Below are positions 1-8,260 of a stretch of 33,449 nt of DNA, piece by piece. The position numbers and the translations under genes are program-made. This DNA is from an uncultured Clostridia bacterium. Lineage in GTDB: Bacteria > Bacillota > Clostridia > Christensenellales > CAG-917. The stretch's first letter is position 1. Every line of letters begins with the position of its first letter. Where the stretch lies: positions 1-33,449 of the forward strand of contig CANREO010000004.1 of NCBI GenBank assembly GCA_947629635.1, written 5' to 3'. Under the pieces are notes generated by a model that was given only the letters and a program-made list of their open reading frames with translations, did not search any database and was not told the origin of the DNA.

Positions 1-397
1 TTATGCCCTGATCTTGAGGCGCGTTATTCAGATCGTAAAAACGACGCAACAGAGCATTGACGCGCGCAACCAATTCGAGGGGATTAAACGGCTTTGTCAT
101 ATAGTCGTCCGCGCCCACGTTCAGCCCAAGAATTTTGTCGCTGTCGAGGTCGGCGGCGGAAAGTATCAATATGGGTATGTTGCTCTTTTTGCGCAGTTTT
201 TTGGTCAACTCGAAACCGTTCATTTTCGGCATCATAATGTCTATTACGGCGATGTTGATCCTCTCTTTTTGAAAGATTTCGTACGCTTCCTGCCCGTCTT
301 TGGCCCAAAACAGGGAAAAGTTTTCGTTTTCGAGATACAATCTGAGCAGTTTTACTATATCCTCGTCGTCCTCGGCAAGCAGAATGTTGAAATTCAT
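1..397 (-). CDS. Response regulator, receiver domain (partial, C-terminus beyond window edge)
   Basis: Two-component response regulator; only the first 131 codons are inside the window. The receiver domain is clear: an acidic cluster at residues 9-13 (E-D-D-E-D), phosphoacceptor Asp53 in the motif VIDIMMPKMNG, and the conserved Lys in TKPFNP near residue 105. The linker starts after residue 120. An OmpR/PhoB-type winged-helix output domain is likely from the receiver sequence, but it lies outside the window. The start at 397 is supported by an AGGTG ribosome site just upstream and by a promoter at 424-451. It is transcribed divergently from ispE. No partner histidine kinase is visible. Confidence 0.88.
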   Translation of the reverse strand, partial: MNFNILLAEDDEDIVKLLRLYLENENFSLFWAKDGQEAYEIFQKERINIAVIDIMMPKMNGFELTKKLRKKSNIPILILSAADLDSDKILGLNVGADDYMTKPFNPLELVARVNALLRRFYDLNNAPQDQGI

Positions 398-423
398 ATA
401 ACACCTCGATTATTTATATTTTC

Positions 424-451
424 ATTATATCATAATATCCGCTTTAGGCAA
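424..451 (-). promoter_or_regulatory. Sigma-A promoter of the response-regulator gene
   Basis: On the minus strand, TTGCCT (446-451) and TATAAT (424-429) are separated by 16 bp. A TG one base before the -10 makes it an extended -10 promoter. It lies about 27 nt upstream of the start codon. Confidence 0.7.
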
Positions 452-494
452 GTAAAGAAAACTTAAGGTTTGTTTAGCTTAACGCGCAAAAATA

Positions 495-523
495 TTGAAA
501 TAAAAGCCCATATGTGCTAAAAT
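495..523 (+). promoter_or_regulatory. Sigma-A promoter of ispE, predicted leaderless start
   Basis: TTGAAA (495-500), a 17-bp spacer and TAAAAT (518-523). The expected transcription start, about 7 nt after the -10, coincides with the A of the ispE ATG at 530. No ribosome-binding site lies between the -10 and the ATG. Confidence 0.7.
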
Positions 524-529
524 TTTGCT

Positions 530-1294
530 ATGATGACGGTAAAAGTGCCATTGAATACCTTCGTAGGCAGATCATCTGCCAAAGTCAATCTCTCTCTAGC
601 CGTGACGGGCAAGAGGGGAAATTTGCATACTCTCGATATGATCGTTGTGCCATATGAAAAGTCGGAAGATGTCGCCATCTTTAGCCCATCTGACGACGTG
701 ACGTTTCGGTACGGCGGCTATGACGGGTTTGACGCGACGCGTTTTGACGCTTTTTTCCGTCCCAAAGCGTTGGAGCTGATGAAGGCTTTGGATGTCACGG
801 GCAGGTTGTCCATTCACAAATGGGTTCCGCTCGGCGCGGGGTTGGGCGGCTCATCCGCTGCGATCGTGGCGGCGGCGCGCGCGATGGAGGCTTATTGCAG
901 ACGTATAGGCAAATCAAACGCGTTAGATGCCGAGTTTTTGTGCAAGCTTGGCAGCGATGTACCCGTGATGTACGTTGGCGGCGTATGTCGAGTGAAGGGA
1001 GTGGGCGAAGAAGTTGTATCTCTAAACGAAAAGGCGCCCGAGTTCAACGTAGAAATAGCGCCTCTCTGTTCGGACAGCGGCTTGTGTTATAAATCTTTCG
1101 ATGAAATGGGAGAAATATGTGCCGATGCGCCGCCGACAAACATCGAAGAGGCGTTGATCGCATGTCGCAACGATTTGGAGCGCGCGGCATTTCGGGTTTA
1201 TCCGCAGCTTGTCGGATTTAAGGAGCGCCTCAAAGAGGGGCACAAAATCGCAATACTTTCCGGCAGCGGATCGGCGTTTGTGTGCATTGATTAA
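530..1294 (+). CDS. ispE: 4-diphosphocytidyl-2-C-methyl-D-erythritol kinase (GHMP kinase)
   Basis: GHMP-family kinase, best matched to IspE, which phosphorylates CDP-methylerythritol with ATP in the cytosolic MEP isoprenoid pathway. Visible motifs: AKVNLSLAVTGKR at residues 17-29 with the family Lys18, a His at residue 33 in the place of the IspE substrate-binding His, the ATP-binding loop PLGAGLGGSSAA at 100-111, LGSDVP at 140-145 with the probable catalytic Asp143, and the C-terminal glycine loop LSGSGSAFV. At 254 residues it is somewhat shorter than typical IspE (about 280-290), and the usual DGYH motif is degenerate (GNLH). Two ATGs are adjacent (530 and 533) and neither has a ribosome site; see the promoter entry. 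Another GHMP kinase remains possible but less likely. Confidence 0.8.
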   Translation: MMTVKVPLNTFVGRSSAKVNLSLAVTGKRGNLHTLDMIVVPYEKSEDVAIFSPSDDVTFRYGGYDGFDATRFDAFFRPKALELMKALDVTGRLSIHKWVPLGAGLGGSSAAIVAAARAMEAYCRRIGKSNALDAEFLCKLGSDVPVMYVGGVCRVKGVGEEVVSLNEKAPEFNVEIAPLCSDSGLCYKSFDEMGEICADAPPTNIEEALIACRNDLERAAFRVYPQLVGFKERLKEGHKIAILSGSGSAFVCID

Positions 1295-1297
1295 CAA

Positions 1298-1422
1298 TTT
1301 TACGTTTTTTCGGTAAAAAAATATTTGATTTTTGCAAAAATGAAAAATTTTTTTATTTATTTTGGCAAATTTGTAGAATTTGCAAGTTTCAAATTTTATT
1401 TTTTTGTAAAATTTGCAAATTC
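1298..1422. repeat. AT-rich intergenic block with TTTGCAAA-type inverted repeats
   Basis: Between ispE and glgB. It starts with a weak AT hairpin (1298-1303 with 1313-1318) that could end ispE transcription. It then carries GCAAATT (1365-1371) inverted against AATTTGC (1377-1383), a 10-bp inverted pair GAATTTGCAA (1376-1385) and TTGCAAATTC (1413-1422), and a perfect 12-bp palindrome AATTTGCAAATT (1410-1421). Possible operator sites for the glg operon; no regulator is identified. Confidence 0.45.
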
Positions 1423-1443
1423 TATTGTGTAGCATAATTTTTT

Positions 1444-1470
1444 TTGATATACTTTCTAATTGTGTATAAA
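1444..1470 (+). promoter_or_regulatory. Possible glgB operon promoter
   Basis: TTGATA (1444-1449) and TATAAA (1465-1470) with a short 15-bp spacer. Other AT-rich hexamers downstream could serve equally. The region is the only gap upstream of glgBCD, so a promoter is expected here. Confidence 0.35.
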
Positions 1471-1520
1471 GATATCATAAATATATATTGCTTCTCAAAT
1501 ATAAGTGGTAAGGAGGACTT

Positions 1521-3413
1521 ATGAAGAGAGTTAAAGACAGTTACGCTTCCTATCTGTTTCACGAAGGGACAAATTATCAAGCGTACAAGATGTTCTCGCC
1601 TTATAAGGGCGTCGAAAACGGCGAGGACGGATGGTATTTCACCGTCTGGGCTCCCAATGCCAAAGCGGTGGCGGTGGTCGGTGATTTCAATTCATGGGAC
1701 AAAAGAGCAAATCCGATGGAGTCGACCGACGACGGTATATGGATGGCCTTTGTGCCCGGATTGAAGCAGTATGACGCTTATAAATATGCCGTGACAGACA
1801 AGAGCGGCAACACCGTACTCAAGTGTGACCCATACGGGCTGCATTTCGAGACTGCGCCGGCAAACGCCTCCAAACTGTACGACATATACGGCTATCGCTG
1901 GAAAGACAGGAAGTGGATGAACGAAAGGGCAAACTTCAATCCCTACGGTAGCCCGATGAATATTTATGAGGTGCATTTCGGCAGCTGGAAGCGCTATGCG
2001 GACGGCAATGTGATAAATTATAAGGCGATGGCGGACGAAATGATCCCCTATGTCAAAAAACTCGGATACACGCATATAGAGCTCATGCCGTTGACGGAAT
2101 ATCCGTTTGAGGGCAGTTGGGGTTATCAGGTGACGGGCATGTACGCGCCCACCTCGCGATACGGTACTCCAAAAGACTTAATGGAGTTTATCGATCGTTG
2201 CCATAGGGCCGGTATAGGCATTATATTGGATTGGGTGCTCGCGCACTTCCCGCGCGACGAACACGGCCTCGCGATGTTTGACGGCACTCCGCTTTACGAG
2301 TATGCAGACCCTCGCAAGGGAGAACACAAAGAATGGGGCACCAAGGTCTACGACTTTGGCAAAAACGAGGTCAAATCCTTCCTTATATCCGCGGCGATGT
2401 TTTGGTTTGACATGTATCATATCGACGGTATTCGCTGCGACGCTGTGGCAAGCATGCTCTATTTGGACTACGGCAGAAAAGACGGCGAATGGGTGCCCAA
2501 TCAATACGGCGGCAATTACAATCTCGAGGCGAAAGATTTCATCAAGCAGATGAATTCCGCCATACTCAGCAAATATCACGGTGCATTGACAATTGCGGAA
2601 GAGTCAACGGCTTATCCCATGATCACAAAACCCGCCTATGACGGAGGTTTGGGGTTCAACTTCAAGTGGAATATGGGCTGGATGAACGACACACTTCACT
2701 ATATTTCGCTCGATCCATTCTTCAGAAAGGACAATCACAACAATCTCACGTTTGCAATCACATACGCGTACAGCGAAAACTATATTCTCCCGATATCTCA
2801 CGATGAGGTGGTGCACGGCAAGTGCAGTATGATAAACAAAATTCCCGGCGATTACGATCAGAAATTCGAGGGTCTTAAGGCATTTTACGGTTATATGATG
2901 GGTCACCCCGGAAAGAAACTCAATTTTATGGGCAATGAGTTTGCTCAATTTATCGAGTGGAATTATACACAGCAACTTGATTGGTTTTTGCTTGATTATC
3001 CGCGTCATCGCACTTTCCAAAAATTCATCAAAGATCTAAACGCTTTTTATCTGGAAAATAAGGCTTTGTGGCAACTCGACTGCAGCTATGAAGGGTTCAA
3101 GTGGATAGTAGTCGACGATAACACTCAAAACGTTGTGTCATTCATACGTCGCGCGGCGGACGGAGAATATGTAATTTGCATCGTCAACTTTTCACCCGTC
3201 GAGAGGCTGAAATATGTCATGGGCGTGCCGGAATGCGTCACTTATAAGGCGGAATTGTTTTCCGCGCTGAAGAAATACGGCGGAGAGGAGGAGCGTCGCC
3301 CGAGCTTCCGCGCCACTGCAAAGCCTTCGCACGGACAACCGTATTCGATAAAAGCGAATATACCCAAAAATTCGGTCATGTTTCTTAAACCTGAATATAA
3401 GGAGGAAAACTAA
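1521..3413 (+). CDS. glgB: 1,4-alpha-glucan branching enzyme
   Basis: Transfers alpha-1,4 glucan segments to alpha-1,6 positions during glycogen synthesis (GH13, cytosolic). An N-terminal CBM48 domain (about residues 25-110, with [20 protein letters not shown]) precedes the catalytic barrel. The four GH13 regions are [23 protein letters not shown] with nucleophile Asp307, AEESTAYP with acid/base Glu360, and [11 protein letters not shown] with Asp428. The spacings 307/360/428 equal those I recall for E. coli Asp405/Glu458/Asp526. The C-terminal beta domain runs to residue 630, a normal length. AGGAGG lies 7 nt before the ATG. The stop codon overlaps the glgC start by one base, so the two are translationally coupled in one operon. 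Confidence 0.97.
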   Translation: MKRVKDSYASYLFHEGTNYQAYKMFSPYKGVENGEDGWYFTVWAPNAKAVAVVGDFNSWDKRANPMESTDDGIWMAFVPGLKQYDAYKYAVTDKSGNTVLKCDPYGLHFETAPANASKLYDIYGYRWKDRKWMNERANFNPYGSPMNIYEVHFGSWKRYADGNVINYKAMADEMIPYVKKLGYTHIELMPLTEYPFEGSWGYQVTGMYAPTSRYGTPKDLMEFIDRCHRAGIGIILDWVLAHFPRDEHGLAMFDGTPLYEYADPRKGEHKEWGTKVYDFGKNEVKSFLISAAMFWFDMYHIDGIRCDAVASMLYLDYGRKDGEWVPNQYGGNYNLEAKDFIKQMNSAILSKYHGALTIAEESTAYPMITKPAYDGGLGFNFKWNMGWMNDTLHYISLDPFFRKDNHNNLTFAITYAYSENYILPISHDEVVHGKCSMINKIPGDYDQKFEGLKAFYGYMMGHPGKKLNFMGNEFAQFIEWNYTQQLDWFLLDYPRHRTFQKFIKDLNAFYLENKALWQLDCSYEGFKWIVVDDNTQNVVSFIRRAADGEYVICIVNFSPVERLKYVMGVPECVTYKAELFSALKKYGGEEERRPSFRATAKPSHGQPYSIKANIPKNSVMFLKPEYKEEN

Positions 3414-4609
3414 TGGGCAAAAATTCTAAGAAAGAGTGCATTGCCATGCTGCTTGCCGGTGGGCAGGGCACGAGGCTTGGAGTGCTCACGACAAACGTGG
3501 CCAAGCCCGCGGTCCCGTTCGGCGCAAAGTATCGCATCATTGACTTTCCGCTTTCAAACAGCATCAACAGCGGCATAGACACGATAGGCGTTCTTACGCA
3601 ATACAGACCTTTCGAACTTCACCAATACATCGGCAACGGACAACCGTGGGACCTTGACAGGTTGAGCGGAGGCATCTACGTTTTGCCGCCGTACATGGGG
3701 GCAAAATCCGGCGAATGGTATAAAGGGACGGCGAACGCCATTTATCAAAACATAGACTTTATCGACAACTATGAGCCCGATTATGTCGTGATTTTGAGCG
3801 GCGACCATATCTATAAGATGGATTACAGTCTTATGCTTGCCGATCACAAACAAAACAACGCCGATTGCACGATCGCGGTGCGCGACGTGCCGATTGAGGA
3901 GGCGAGCCGCTTCGGCATACTCAACTTGAAGAAAAACTCGAGACAGATAGAAGAGTTCGAAGAGAAGCCGAAGCAGCCGAGAAGCACGAAAGCGTCCATG
4001 GGCATATACATTTTCACTTGGGCGAAGCTCAGGCAATATCTTATAGACGACGAGGCGGATAAAACTTCGGAGAACGATTTCGGCAAAAATATCATTCCCA
4101 AAATGTTGGCCGACAAACAGCGTCTGTTTGCATATCAGTTTGACGGATATTGGAAGGACGTCGGCACCATATCCTCTCTTTGGGAGGCAAATATGGATAT
4201 CTTGAACGGCAGCGAACTCAATCTCGACGACGATAAGTGGAAGATTTATGCGCGTAACAACGCGGAGCCGCCGCAGTTTATCACACCCACAGGCAAAGTG
4301 AAAAATTGTCTCGTTTCGGAGGGCACAGTCGTAAAAGGCACGGTGAAGGACAGCGTCATTTCGCATTCGGTCACGATAGGCGAGGGCGCATATGTCGAAG
4401 CGTCAATAATAATGCCGGGCGCAGTCATCGAGGACGGAGCGGACGTGAGATATTCGATAATAGGCTGGAACGCAGTAGTCGGCAAAAATGCCATGGTCGG
4501 CGAAACGCTTGACGAGTGCAAACCCGGAGAGTGGAAGATAAGCGTAATAGGGCCGCATTATCATCTCGAGCCTGACGCGCAAGTGGGCGCCAACGAGATG
4601 TTGGGCTAA
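3413..4609 (+). CDS. glgC: Glucose-1-phosphate adenylyltransferase, catalytic subunit
   Basis: Makes ADP-glucose from ATP and glucose-1-phosphate, the committed step of bacterial glycogen synthesis. The nucleotidyltransferase signature [12 protein letters not shown] begins at residue 15. [11 protein letters not shown], with the catalytic Asp of the GD pair, and FEEKPKQP (sugar-phosphate side) follow in the usual order. The C-terminal half is a left-handed beta helix (hexapeptide-like [19 protein letters not shown]). The 398 residues are typical. GGAGG precedes the start, which overlaps the glgB stop. With glgD 10 nt downstream it should form the GlgC/GlgD heterotetramer known from Firmicutes. 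Confidence 0.96.
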   Translation: MGKNSKKECIAMLLAGGQGTRLGVLTTNVAKPAVPFGAKYRIIDFPLSNSINSGIDTIGVLTQYRPFELHQYIGNGQPWDLDRLSGGIYVLPPYMGAKSGEWYKGTANAIYQNIDFIDNYEPDYVVILSGDHIYKMDYSLMLADHKQNNADCTIAVRDVPIEEASRFGILNLKKNSRQIEEFEEKPKQPRSTKASMGIYIFTWAKLRQYLIDDEADKTSENDFGKNIIPKMLADKQRLFAYQFDGYWKDVGTISSLWEANMDILNGSELNLDDDKWKIYARNNAEPPQFITPTGKVKNCLVSEGTVVKGTVKDSVISHSVTIGEGAYVEASIIMPGAVIEDGADVRYSIIGWNAVVGKNAMVGETLDECKPGEWKISVIGPHYHLEPDAQVGANEMLG

Positions 4610-4619
4610 GGAGGGAAGT

Positions 4620-5735
4620 ATGAAAAACCATACAATGAGCGTTCTTTTTACATCTGATGCGGAAAGTCATTTGAATGACCTCACCATACATCGCACGACT
4701 GCGTCGTTGCCGTTTGGAGGAAGATACAGACTTATAGATTTTGCACTGTCCAATCTTGTCAATGCAAACATTACGACTATAGGCATTGTGACGCGCAGCA
4801 ACTATAACTCCCTTATGGATCATATTCGCATGGGCAGAGACTGGGATCTTAACAGAAAAAACAGCGGCATCACCGTTTTCCCTCCCTTTGTATTCAACAG
4901 CGCGCATGACGTATACAAGGGCAAGATAGAGGCTCTTTATACGCTCCGCGGCTTTATGATGGACAACAACGAGGAGTATGTCGTCATCGCCAACACCAAC
5001 ATCGCTTTCAATATCGACTTCGAGGCTGTGGAGGAATTTCATATCAACAAAGGCGCCGACATCACCGTGCTCACTTACAACACGGACGACACAAATCCAC
5101 GCAAGATCATCATATCCGCAGACAAAAATAACCGCATCACGGATATGCGCTATCCCATAGCGAGCGACACCGGCAAACAACTTTGCAACCTCAATATATA
5201 CTTCATCAAGAAAGATTTGCTTATTTCGCTTGTGGATAACGCATATGCTCACGGCGCGTACGATTTCGAAAAGGATATTTTGCAAAAGAAACTCGACGAG
5301 TTGTATATTATGAATTATGTCGTCAAAGACTACGTCGCCGTTATAGATCGCATACCTACCTATTTTAAGCACAGCATGGAGCTGCTGGATCCCGAGATCA
5401 GAGAGAATTTATTCTATAGACATTCGACCATTCTTACCAAGGTCAAGGATAGCGTCCCTGCCAAATACAAGGACGGAGCCAATGTCAAAAATTCGATCAT
5501 CGCCGACGGATGCGTCATAGACGGCACTGTGGAAAATTCTATCCTCTTCCGCTCGGTGAAAGTGGGCAAGGGCGCGGTGATACGCAATTCCATAATTATG
5601 GAAGATTCGATAATAATGGACGGGGCCTCGCTTGATTATACGATCACCGACAAGGACGTCATCATTCAGTCGGGCAGAACGCTCAGCGGATATGAGTCGT
5701 ATCCCATGGTGGTCGTCAAGGGCAAAGTCATCTAA
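4620..5735 (+). CDS. glgD: GlgD, regulatory subunit of glucose-1-phosphate adenylyltransferase
   Basis: GlgC paralogue that in Firmicutes pairs with GlgC and modulates its activity. It keeps the fold (LPFGGRYRLIDFALSNLVNA, then ITTIGIVTRSNYNSLMDHI, and a C-terminal beta helix) but lacks the GGxGTRL nucleotide loop. It carries IANTN where GlgC has LSGDH, so the catalytic Asp is gone; this is the expected state of GlgD, not decay. Length 371 is normal. A GGAGG site precedes the start, 10 nt after glgC. A large imperfect palindrome begins directly at the stop codon and may end the transcript. Confidence 0.94.
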   Translation: MKNHTMSVLFTSDAESHLNDLTIHRTTASLPFGGRYRLIDFALSNLVNANITTIGIVTRSNYNSLMDHIRMGRDWDLNRKNSGITVFPPFVFNSAHDVYKGKIEALYTLRGFMMDNNEEYVVIANTNIAFNIDFEAVEEFHINKGADITVLTYNTDDTNPRKIIISADKNNRITDMRYPIASDTGKQLCNLNIYFIKKDLLISLVDNAYAHGAYDFEKDILQKKLDELYIMNYVVKDYVAVIDRIPTYFKHSMELLDPEIRENLFYRHSTILTKVKDSVPAKYKDGANVKNSIIADGCVIDGTVENSILFRSVKVGKGAVIRNSIIMEDSIIMDGASLDYTITDKDVIIQSGRTLSGYESYPMVVVKGKVI

Positions 5736-5855
5736 AACCGCACTATTTGCCCAAATACTGTGTCAAAGTCCTCTCGTCTCACGGTCACGTACGATTAAGT
5801 ACGCTCACGCTCGTCGAGAGGGCTTTCCCTTGTCTTTGAATAAATATCGCGGTTT
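5735..5855. repeat. 121-nt imperfect palindrome (putative MITE or intergenic repeat)
   Basis: One long inverted repeat starting at the glgD stop codon. The outer arms AAACCGC (5735-5741) and GCGGTTT (5849-5855) are complementary, as are CAAAG (5764-5768) with CTTT (5823-5826), CCTCTCG (5770-5776) with CGAGAGG (5815-5821), and inner CGTAC (5788-5792) with GTACG (5799-5803), around a GATTAA centre. Many paired bases lie between these anchors. No ORF of its own. It could act as a transcription terminator or mRNA stabiliser for glgBCD, and its form is that of a mobile palindromic repeat. No second copy was seen in the window. Confidence 0.75.
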
Positions 5856-5978
5856 ATAATAGATGTAGGTAACGAACAACTGCGTAAATGCCGTTTTAAT
5901 TTGTGTTATGAACAAGGAGTACACCGGCGCTCATACGATTTGTTTTTTCTTATTTATCTTATTTTTTGTATTTCAATT

Positions 5979-6767
5979 TCAAACAAAACGTACTTCCAGC
6001 ATTACTTCTTTTGCATATGCTTCAGGATAATAATCGCCACTGTCACTATATTGGTATCTACGAATATAAACGGACATTTTCAAGTTGCCTCTGAAAATTT
6101 TAGCAGGACAGGTGACTGTAATTATGAAGTCGTTCCAATTGCTACCTATCGTTCTAACTGTTTTTTTTGCAAAGACCTCGTATCCATTGTCGTCGGCTTT
6201 ATCACGATATTCTATATCATAAGCTTGGGTTTCGTCTGCAGCAGGAGAACCGATCAATGGCCATTCTTGAGTGGCTATTCTAAGTTTCAATGTGATTTCT
6301 ATCGTTTTGTCATAATTGCCTTGCAAAGCGTTAACAAATTGAGTATTAGATGCCGTAAAAGATAATGTCTTCGGCATTCCCAAATAGTATTGATTATTGT
6401 AAAGCCCGTCCCATGCCTGTGTTCCTAAATTCTTAACATCATCCCACTGTGCATAGAAAGTTGTCGGATAATCTTTTTGCCACACCGAGGTCGAATCGCC
6501 GCTTGTATCGAAATATTTCGTGCCGCCCGTCTCGCTGTCGAAAAAGCCTGTCAAATAATATCCGCTTTTCAATACGGGTTCGATGTGCGCTTCTTTTCCG
6601 ACAGCCAGAGTATAATTACTGCTTGCAGAACCGTTGTAGACGCTGATTGTTACCGATTTGTTTTTGAAATCGCCTCCGCCGTTTCCAAATATTCCGCAGG
6701 CTGTAAACGTAAGACAAACGATCACAAAAAGTGCGCATGTGGCAAATAATTTGATAAATTTTTTCAT
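5979..6767 (-). CDS. Predicted lipoprotein with an InlB-type (Flg_new) repeat
   Basis: 262-residue secreted protein of unknown function. A lipoprotein signal peptide is clear: two Lys, a hydrophobic stretch at residues 4-22 and a lipobox ending at Cys24 (LTFTAC-G), followed by a Gly/Asn-rich linker. Residues about 40-92 resemble the Listeria-Bacteroides/InlB B repeat (GYYLTGFFDSETGG... TTFYAQWDD), a small beta module found on Firmicute surfaces. The rest (about 95-262) looks like a beta-rich extracellular domain with many Tyr and Trp, and I do not recognise it. GGAG lies 9 nt before the ATG. It has its own promoter with an operator in the spacer and lies divergent to an Xre-type gene, so regulated expression is likely. 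Confidence 0.85.
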   Translation of the reverse strand: MKKFIKLFATCALFVIVCLTFTACGIFGNGGGDFKNKSVTISVYNGSASSNYTLAVGKEAHIEPVLKSGYYLTGFFDSETGGTKYFDTSGDSTSVWQKDYPTTFYAQWDDVKNLGTQAWDGLYNNQYYLGMPKTLSFTASNTQFVNALQGNYDKTIEITLKLRIATQEWPLIGSPAADETQAYDIEYRDKADDNGYEVFAKKTVRTIGSNWNDFIITVTCPAKIFRGNLKMSVYIRRYQYSDSGDYYPEAYAKEVMLEVRFV

Positions 6768-6793
6768 AATAGTACTCCGAAAAACGAACTTTT

Positions 6794-6810
6794 TACAGCA
6801 AACTGCTGTA
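6794..6810. promoter_or_regulatory. Operator 1, perfect 17-bp dyad
   Basis: TACAGCA-AAC-TGCTGTA: 7-bp arms with perfect dyad symmetry. It lies just downstream of the predicted lipoprotein transcription start. It shares AACTGCTGTA with operator 2, whose centre is 28 bp away. Confidence 0.8.
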
Positions 6811-6817
6811 TATCATC

Positions 6818-6847
6818 ATAATACAGCCAACTGCTGTAATATGTCAA
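6818..6847 (-). promoter_or_regulatory. Strong sigma-A promoter of the lipoprotein gene
   Basis: On the minus strand TTGACA (6842-6847), an 18-bp spacer and TATTAT (6818-6823). The -35 overlaps the first codons of the divergent regulator. Operator 2 occupies nearly the whole spacer. Confidence 0.75.
6822..6838. promoter_or_regulatory. Operator 2, near-perfect 17-bp dyad
   Basis: TACAGCC-AAC-TGCTGTA: differs from operator 1 by one base. It lies between the -35 and -10 of the lipoprotein promoter and 2 nt before the first ATG of the regulator, so a bound repressor would block both directions. Confidence 0.8.
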
Positions 6848-7068
6848 GTATGTGCGAAACAATTTTTATTTTCTCAAAACGTTTGAAAGAGCTAAGGCTT
6901 ATGTACGGATACACACAGACGCATCTCGCAAATATGCTCAATATAAAGCAACAGTCCTATGCGCGCTATGAATACGGAACGGGGGAGCCGAATCTTCAAA
7001 CCCTCGTGATGTTGAGCGAGATCTTTAATGTGTCCGTAGATTATCTGTTGGGCAAGTCGGAAATTTGA
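6841..7068 (+). CDS. Small Xre/Cro-type helix-turn-helix regulator
   Basis: 75-residue single-domain HTH_3 protein. The core runs from FSKRLKELRLMYGYTQ through HLANMLNIKQQSYARYEYG (HTH pair) to PNLQTLVMLSEIFNVSVDYLLGK, the standard end of this family. It probably binds the two dyads upstream and represses both the divergent lipoprotein and itself; this is inferred from position and from the habits of small Xre proteins. The reading frame is open far upstream, but that part overlaps the lipoprotein gene and the operators, so ATG 6841 or 6850 is preferred; neither has a ribosome site. The 3' end overlaps the convergent kinase gene by 28 bp. Confidence 0.85.
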   Translation: MSSMCETIFIFSKRLKELRLMYGYTQTHLANMLNIKQQSYARYEYGTGEPNLQTLVMLSEIFNVSVDYLLGKSEI

Positions 7069-7991
7069 TATATTTTAGGTATAGATGCAAGTTGTTTCTT
7101 GGCGTTATTTACTGCGGAGCGCATAATGAATCCCGAGTAAGAGCCGTTGCGTAGGTAACAATTTATTTCTTGAAAAAGGGAGTAAAATGCACATTTGAGG
7201 TCGCATTTTGAGGAAACCGGATATTTAGCCTTATACGTTTCGTACAATTTGAACGCGTTGCCCGTCAGATTGAAAAGTTGAAAAAGTTCATATTCTCTGT
7301 CGGCGTACATCGAGTCCAGAGGATCTATGAATCCTACGAATTCAAACGGCTTTTTTGTCATGATATTCATCACGTTTACGTCGCCATGTATTAGACATGC
7401 CTCCTTCACTTCGTCGCTGAATATATAATCGTAATTTGTCCACAACGTTTTCGCCGTAGTATAGATATATTTTTTAAGATGGCCCTGCGTATACAGTTCT
7501 TCTGCGGATTGCATTATTTTTTGCGCATACGGAAAATAAAAATCTTGCCATGAATCATATTGAGGGTTCGATATGTTGCCGAATTTCGGAGAGGTATGGC
7601 TGTGCAACCGAACGAGCGCGTCGCAGACCGCGTTAGCAAAGCGCTGTTTTTGTTTGCGAGGTTTGAAAAGAAAAGCAAAGTTTGTGAAAGAATCGTGCCC
7701 TTCGAGAAGTTCCATGCCCAAACAATCTACGGGCGCTCCTTCTCTCTTAAGGCGTACAAAATATACTTCGGGGATTTTGGCCGGGCAATATTCGCGTAAA
7801 ATTTTGAGTTCTGTCGCCTCATTCTCGCACATGCCGTCGCGCAAAAACGCTTTGACTACCAACGTGTTTTCTTCAACTTTGACCTTGAATGCACGTCCGA
7901 ATGAGCCGCCGCCGAGATATTTGACACGGCGCGGAGCTTTGCCGTATTGGGTCGCAACAATAGCGGCAATTTGGGCTTTATTCACTTTCAT
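7041..7991 (-). CDS. APH/choline-kinase-fold phosphotransferase
   Basis: 316-residue small-molecule kinase of the aminoglycoside-phosphotransferase superfamily. A glycine-rich loop (GGGSFGRAFKV, residues about 27-37) is followed by the ATP-binding Lys in TLVVKAF, a hinge region (LGMELLEG), the catalytic loop HGDVNVMN with its Asp and Asn, and the Mg-binding Asp in VGFIDPLD. The substrate cannot be told; fructosamine, choline or homoserine-like kinases and antibiotic kinases share these motifs. It has its own extended -10 promoter (8058-8086) and a GAGGA ribosome site. It is convergent with the Xre gene and divergent from glgA. No link to glycogen metabolism is evident. Confidence 0.82.
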   Translation of the reverse strand: MKVNKAQIAAIVATQYGKAPRRVKYLGGGSFGRAFKVKVEENTLVVKAFLRDGMCENEATELKILREYCPAKIPEVYFVRLKREGAPVDCLGMELLEGHDSFTNFAFLFKPRKQKQRFANAVCDALVRLHSHTSPKFGNISNPQYDSWQDFYFPYAQKIMQSAEELYTQGHLKKYIYTTAKTLWTNYDYIFSDEVKEACLIHGDVNVMNIMTKKPFEFVGFIDPLDSMYADREYELFQLFNLTGNAFKLYETYKAKYPVSSKCDLKCAFYSLFQEINCYLRNGSYSGFIMRSAVNNAKKQLASIPKIYQISDLPNR

Positions 7992-8010
7992 AAGCGTCCT
8001 CGCAATTATT

Positions 8011-8022
8011 TATTGCGCAATA
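8011..8022. promoter_or_regulatory. Perfect 12-bp palindrome in the kinase 5' leader
   Basis: TATTGCGCAATA, about 30 nt downstream of the predicted transcription start of the APH-type kinase. An overlapping inverted pair CGCAAT/ATTGCG lies at 8001-8006 and 8012-8017. Possible operator or small hairpin; weak evidence. Confidence 0.3.
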
Positions 8023-8057
8023 GTTTATTTTTTTACGCGCGACATAATCGTATTTGA

Positions 8058-8086
8058 ATGATATCATGACGGCGGTCGACAGTCAA
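8058..8086 (-). promoter_or_regulatory. Sigma-A promoter of the APH-type kinase
   Basis: On the minus strand TTGACT (8081-8086), a 17-bp spacer and TATCAT (8058-8063), with TG one base before the -10 (extended -10). Confidence 0.7.
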
Positions 8087-8187
8087 TACGGCCAGTGTCT
8101 CCGTCCATCAAGCATTGAGAAAAAAAGCATTTTCATAATATTTTGCGGCCAATCGAAAATCTTATGTTATACAATTAAATTTGGGTG

Positions 8188-8215
8188 TTGAAAATATAAT
8201 AAAAAACTTTATAAT
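8188..8215 (+). promoter_or_regulatory. Sigma-A promoter of glgA
   Basis: TTGAAA (8188-8193), a 16-bp spacer and a consensus TATAAT (8210-8215). It leaves a leader of about 40 nt with a GAGGTG ribosome site before the glgA ATG. Confidence 0.75.
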
Positions 8216-8260
8216 AGAAGTATAGCATCGAGGCGTAAACCAATTTATAGAGGTGAAAAT

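Noticed and set aside
14-466. Plus-strand open frame opposite the response regulator
   Set aside because: The minus strand encodes a clear receiver domain with Asp53 and TKPF; the plus frame has no family resemblance.
4425-5372. 315-codon minus-strand frame opposite glgD
   Set aside because: Shadow of glgC/glgD; no ribosome site or family motifs. The same applies to 11071-12240, 28273-29232, 3554-4366 and 31101-31874 on the minus strand.
4620-5735. glgD as a decayed glgC copy
   Set aside because: Loss of the nucleotide loop and catalytic Asp is the normal state of GlgD; the frame is intact and the operon conserved.
6658-6840. Upstream extension of the Xre-type regulator (61 codons)
   Set aside because: It overlaps the lipoprotein start, both operators and the promoter, and adds no recognisable domain.
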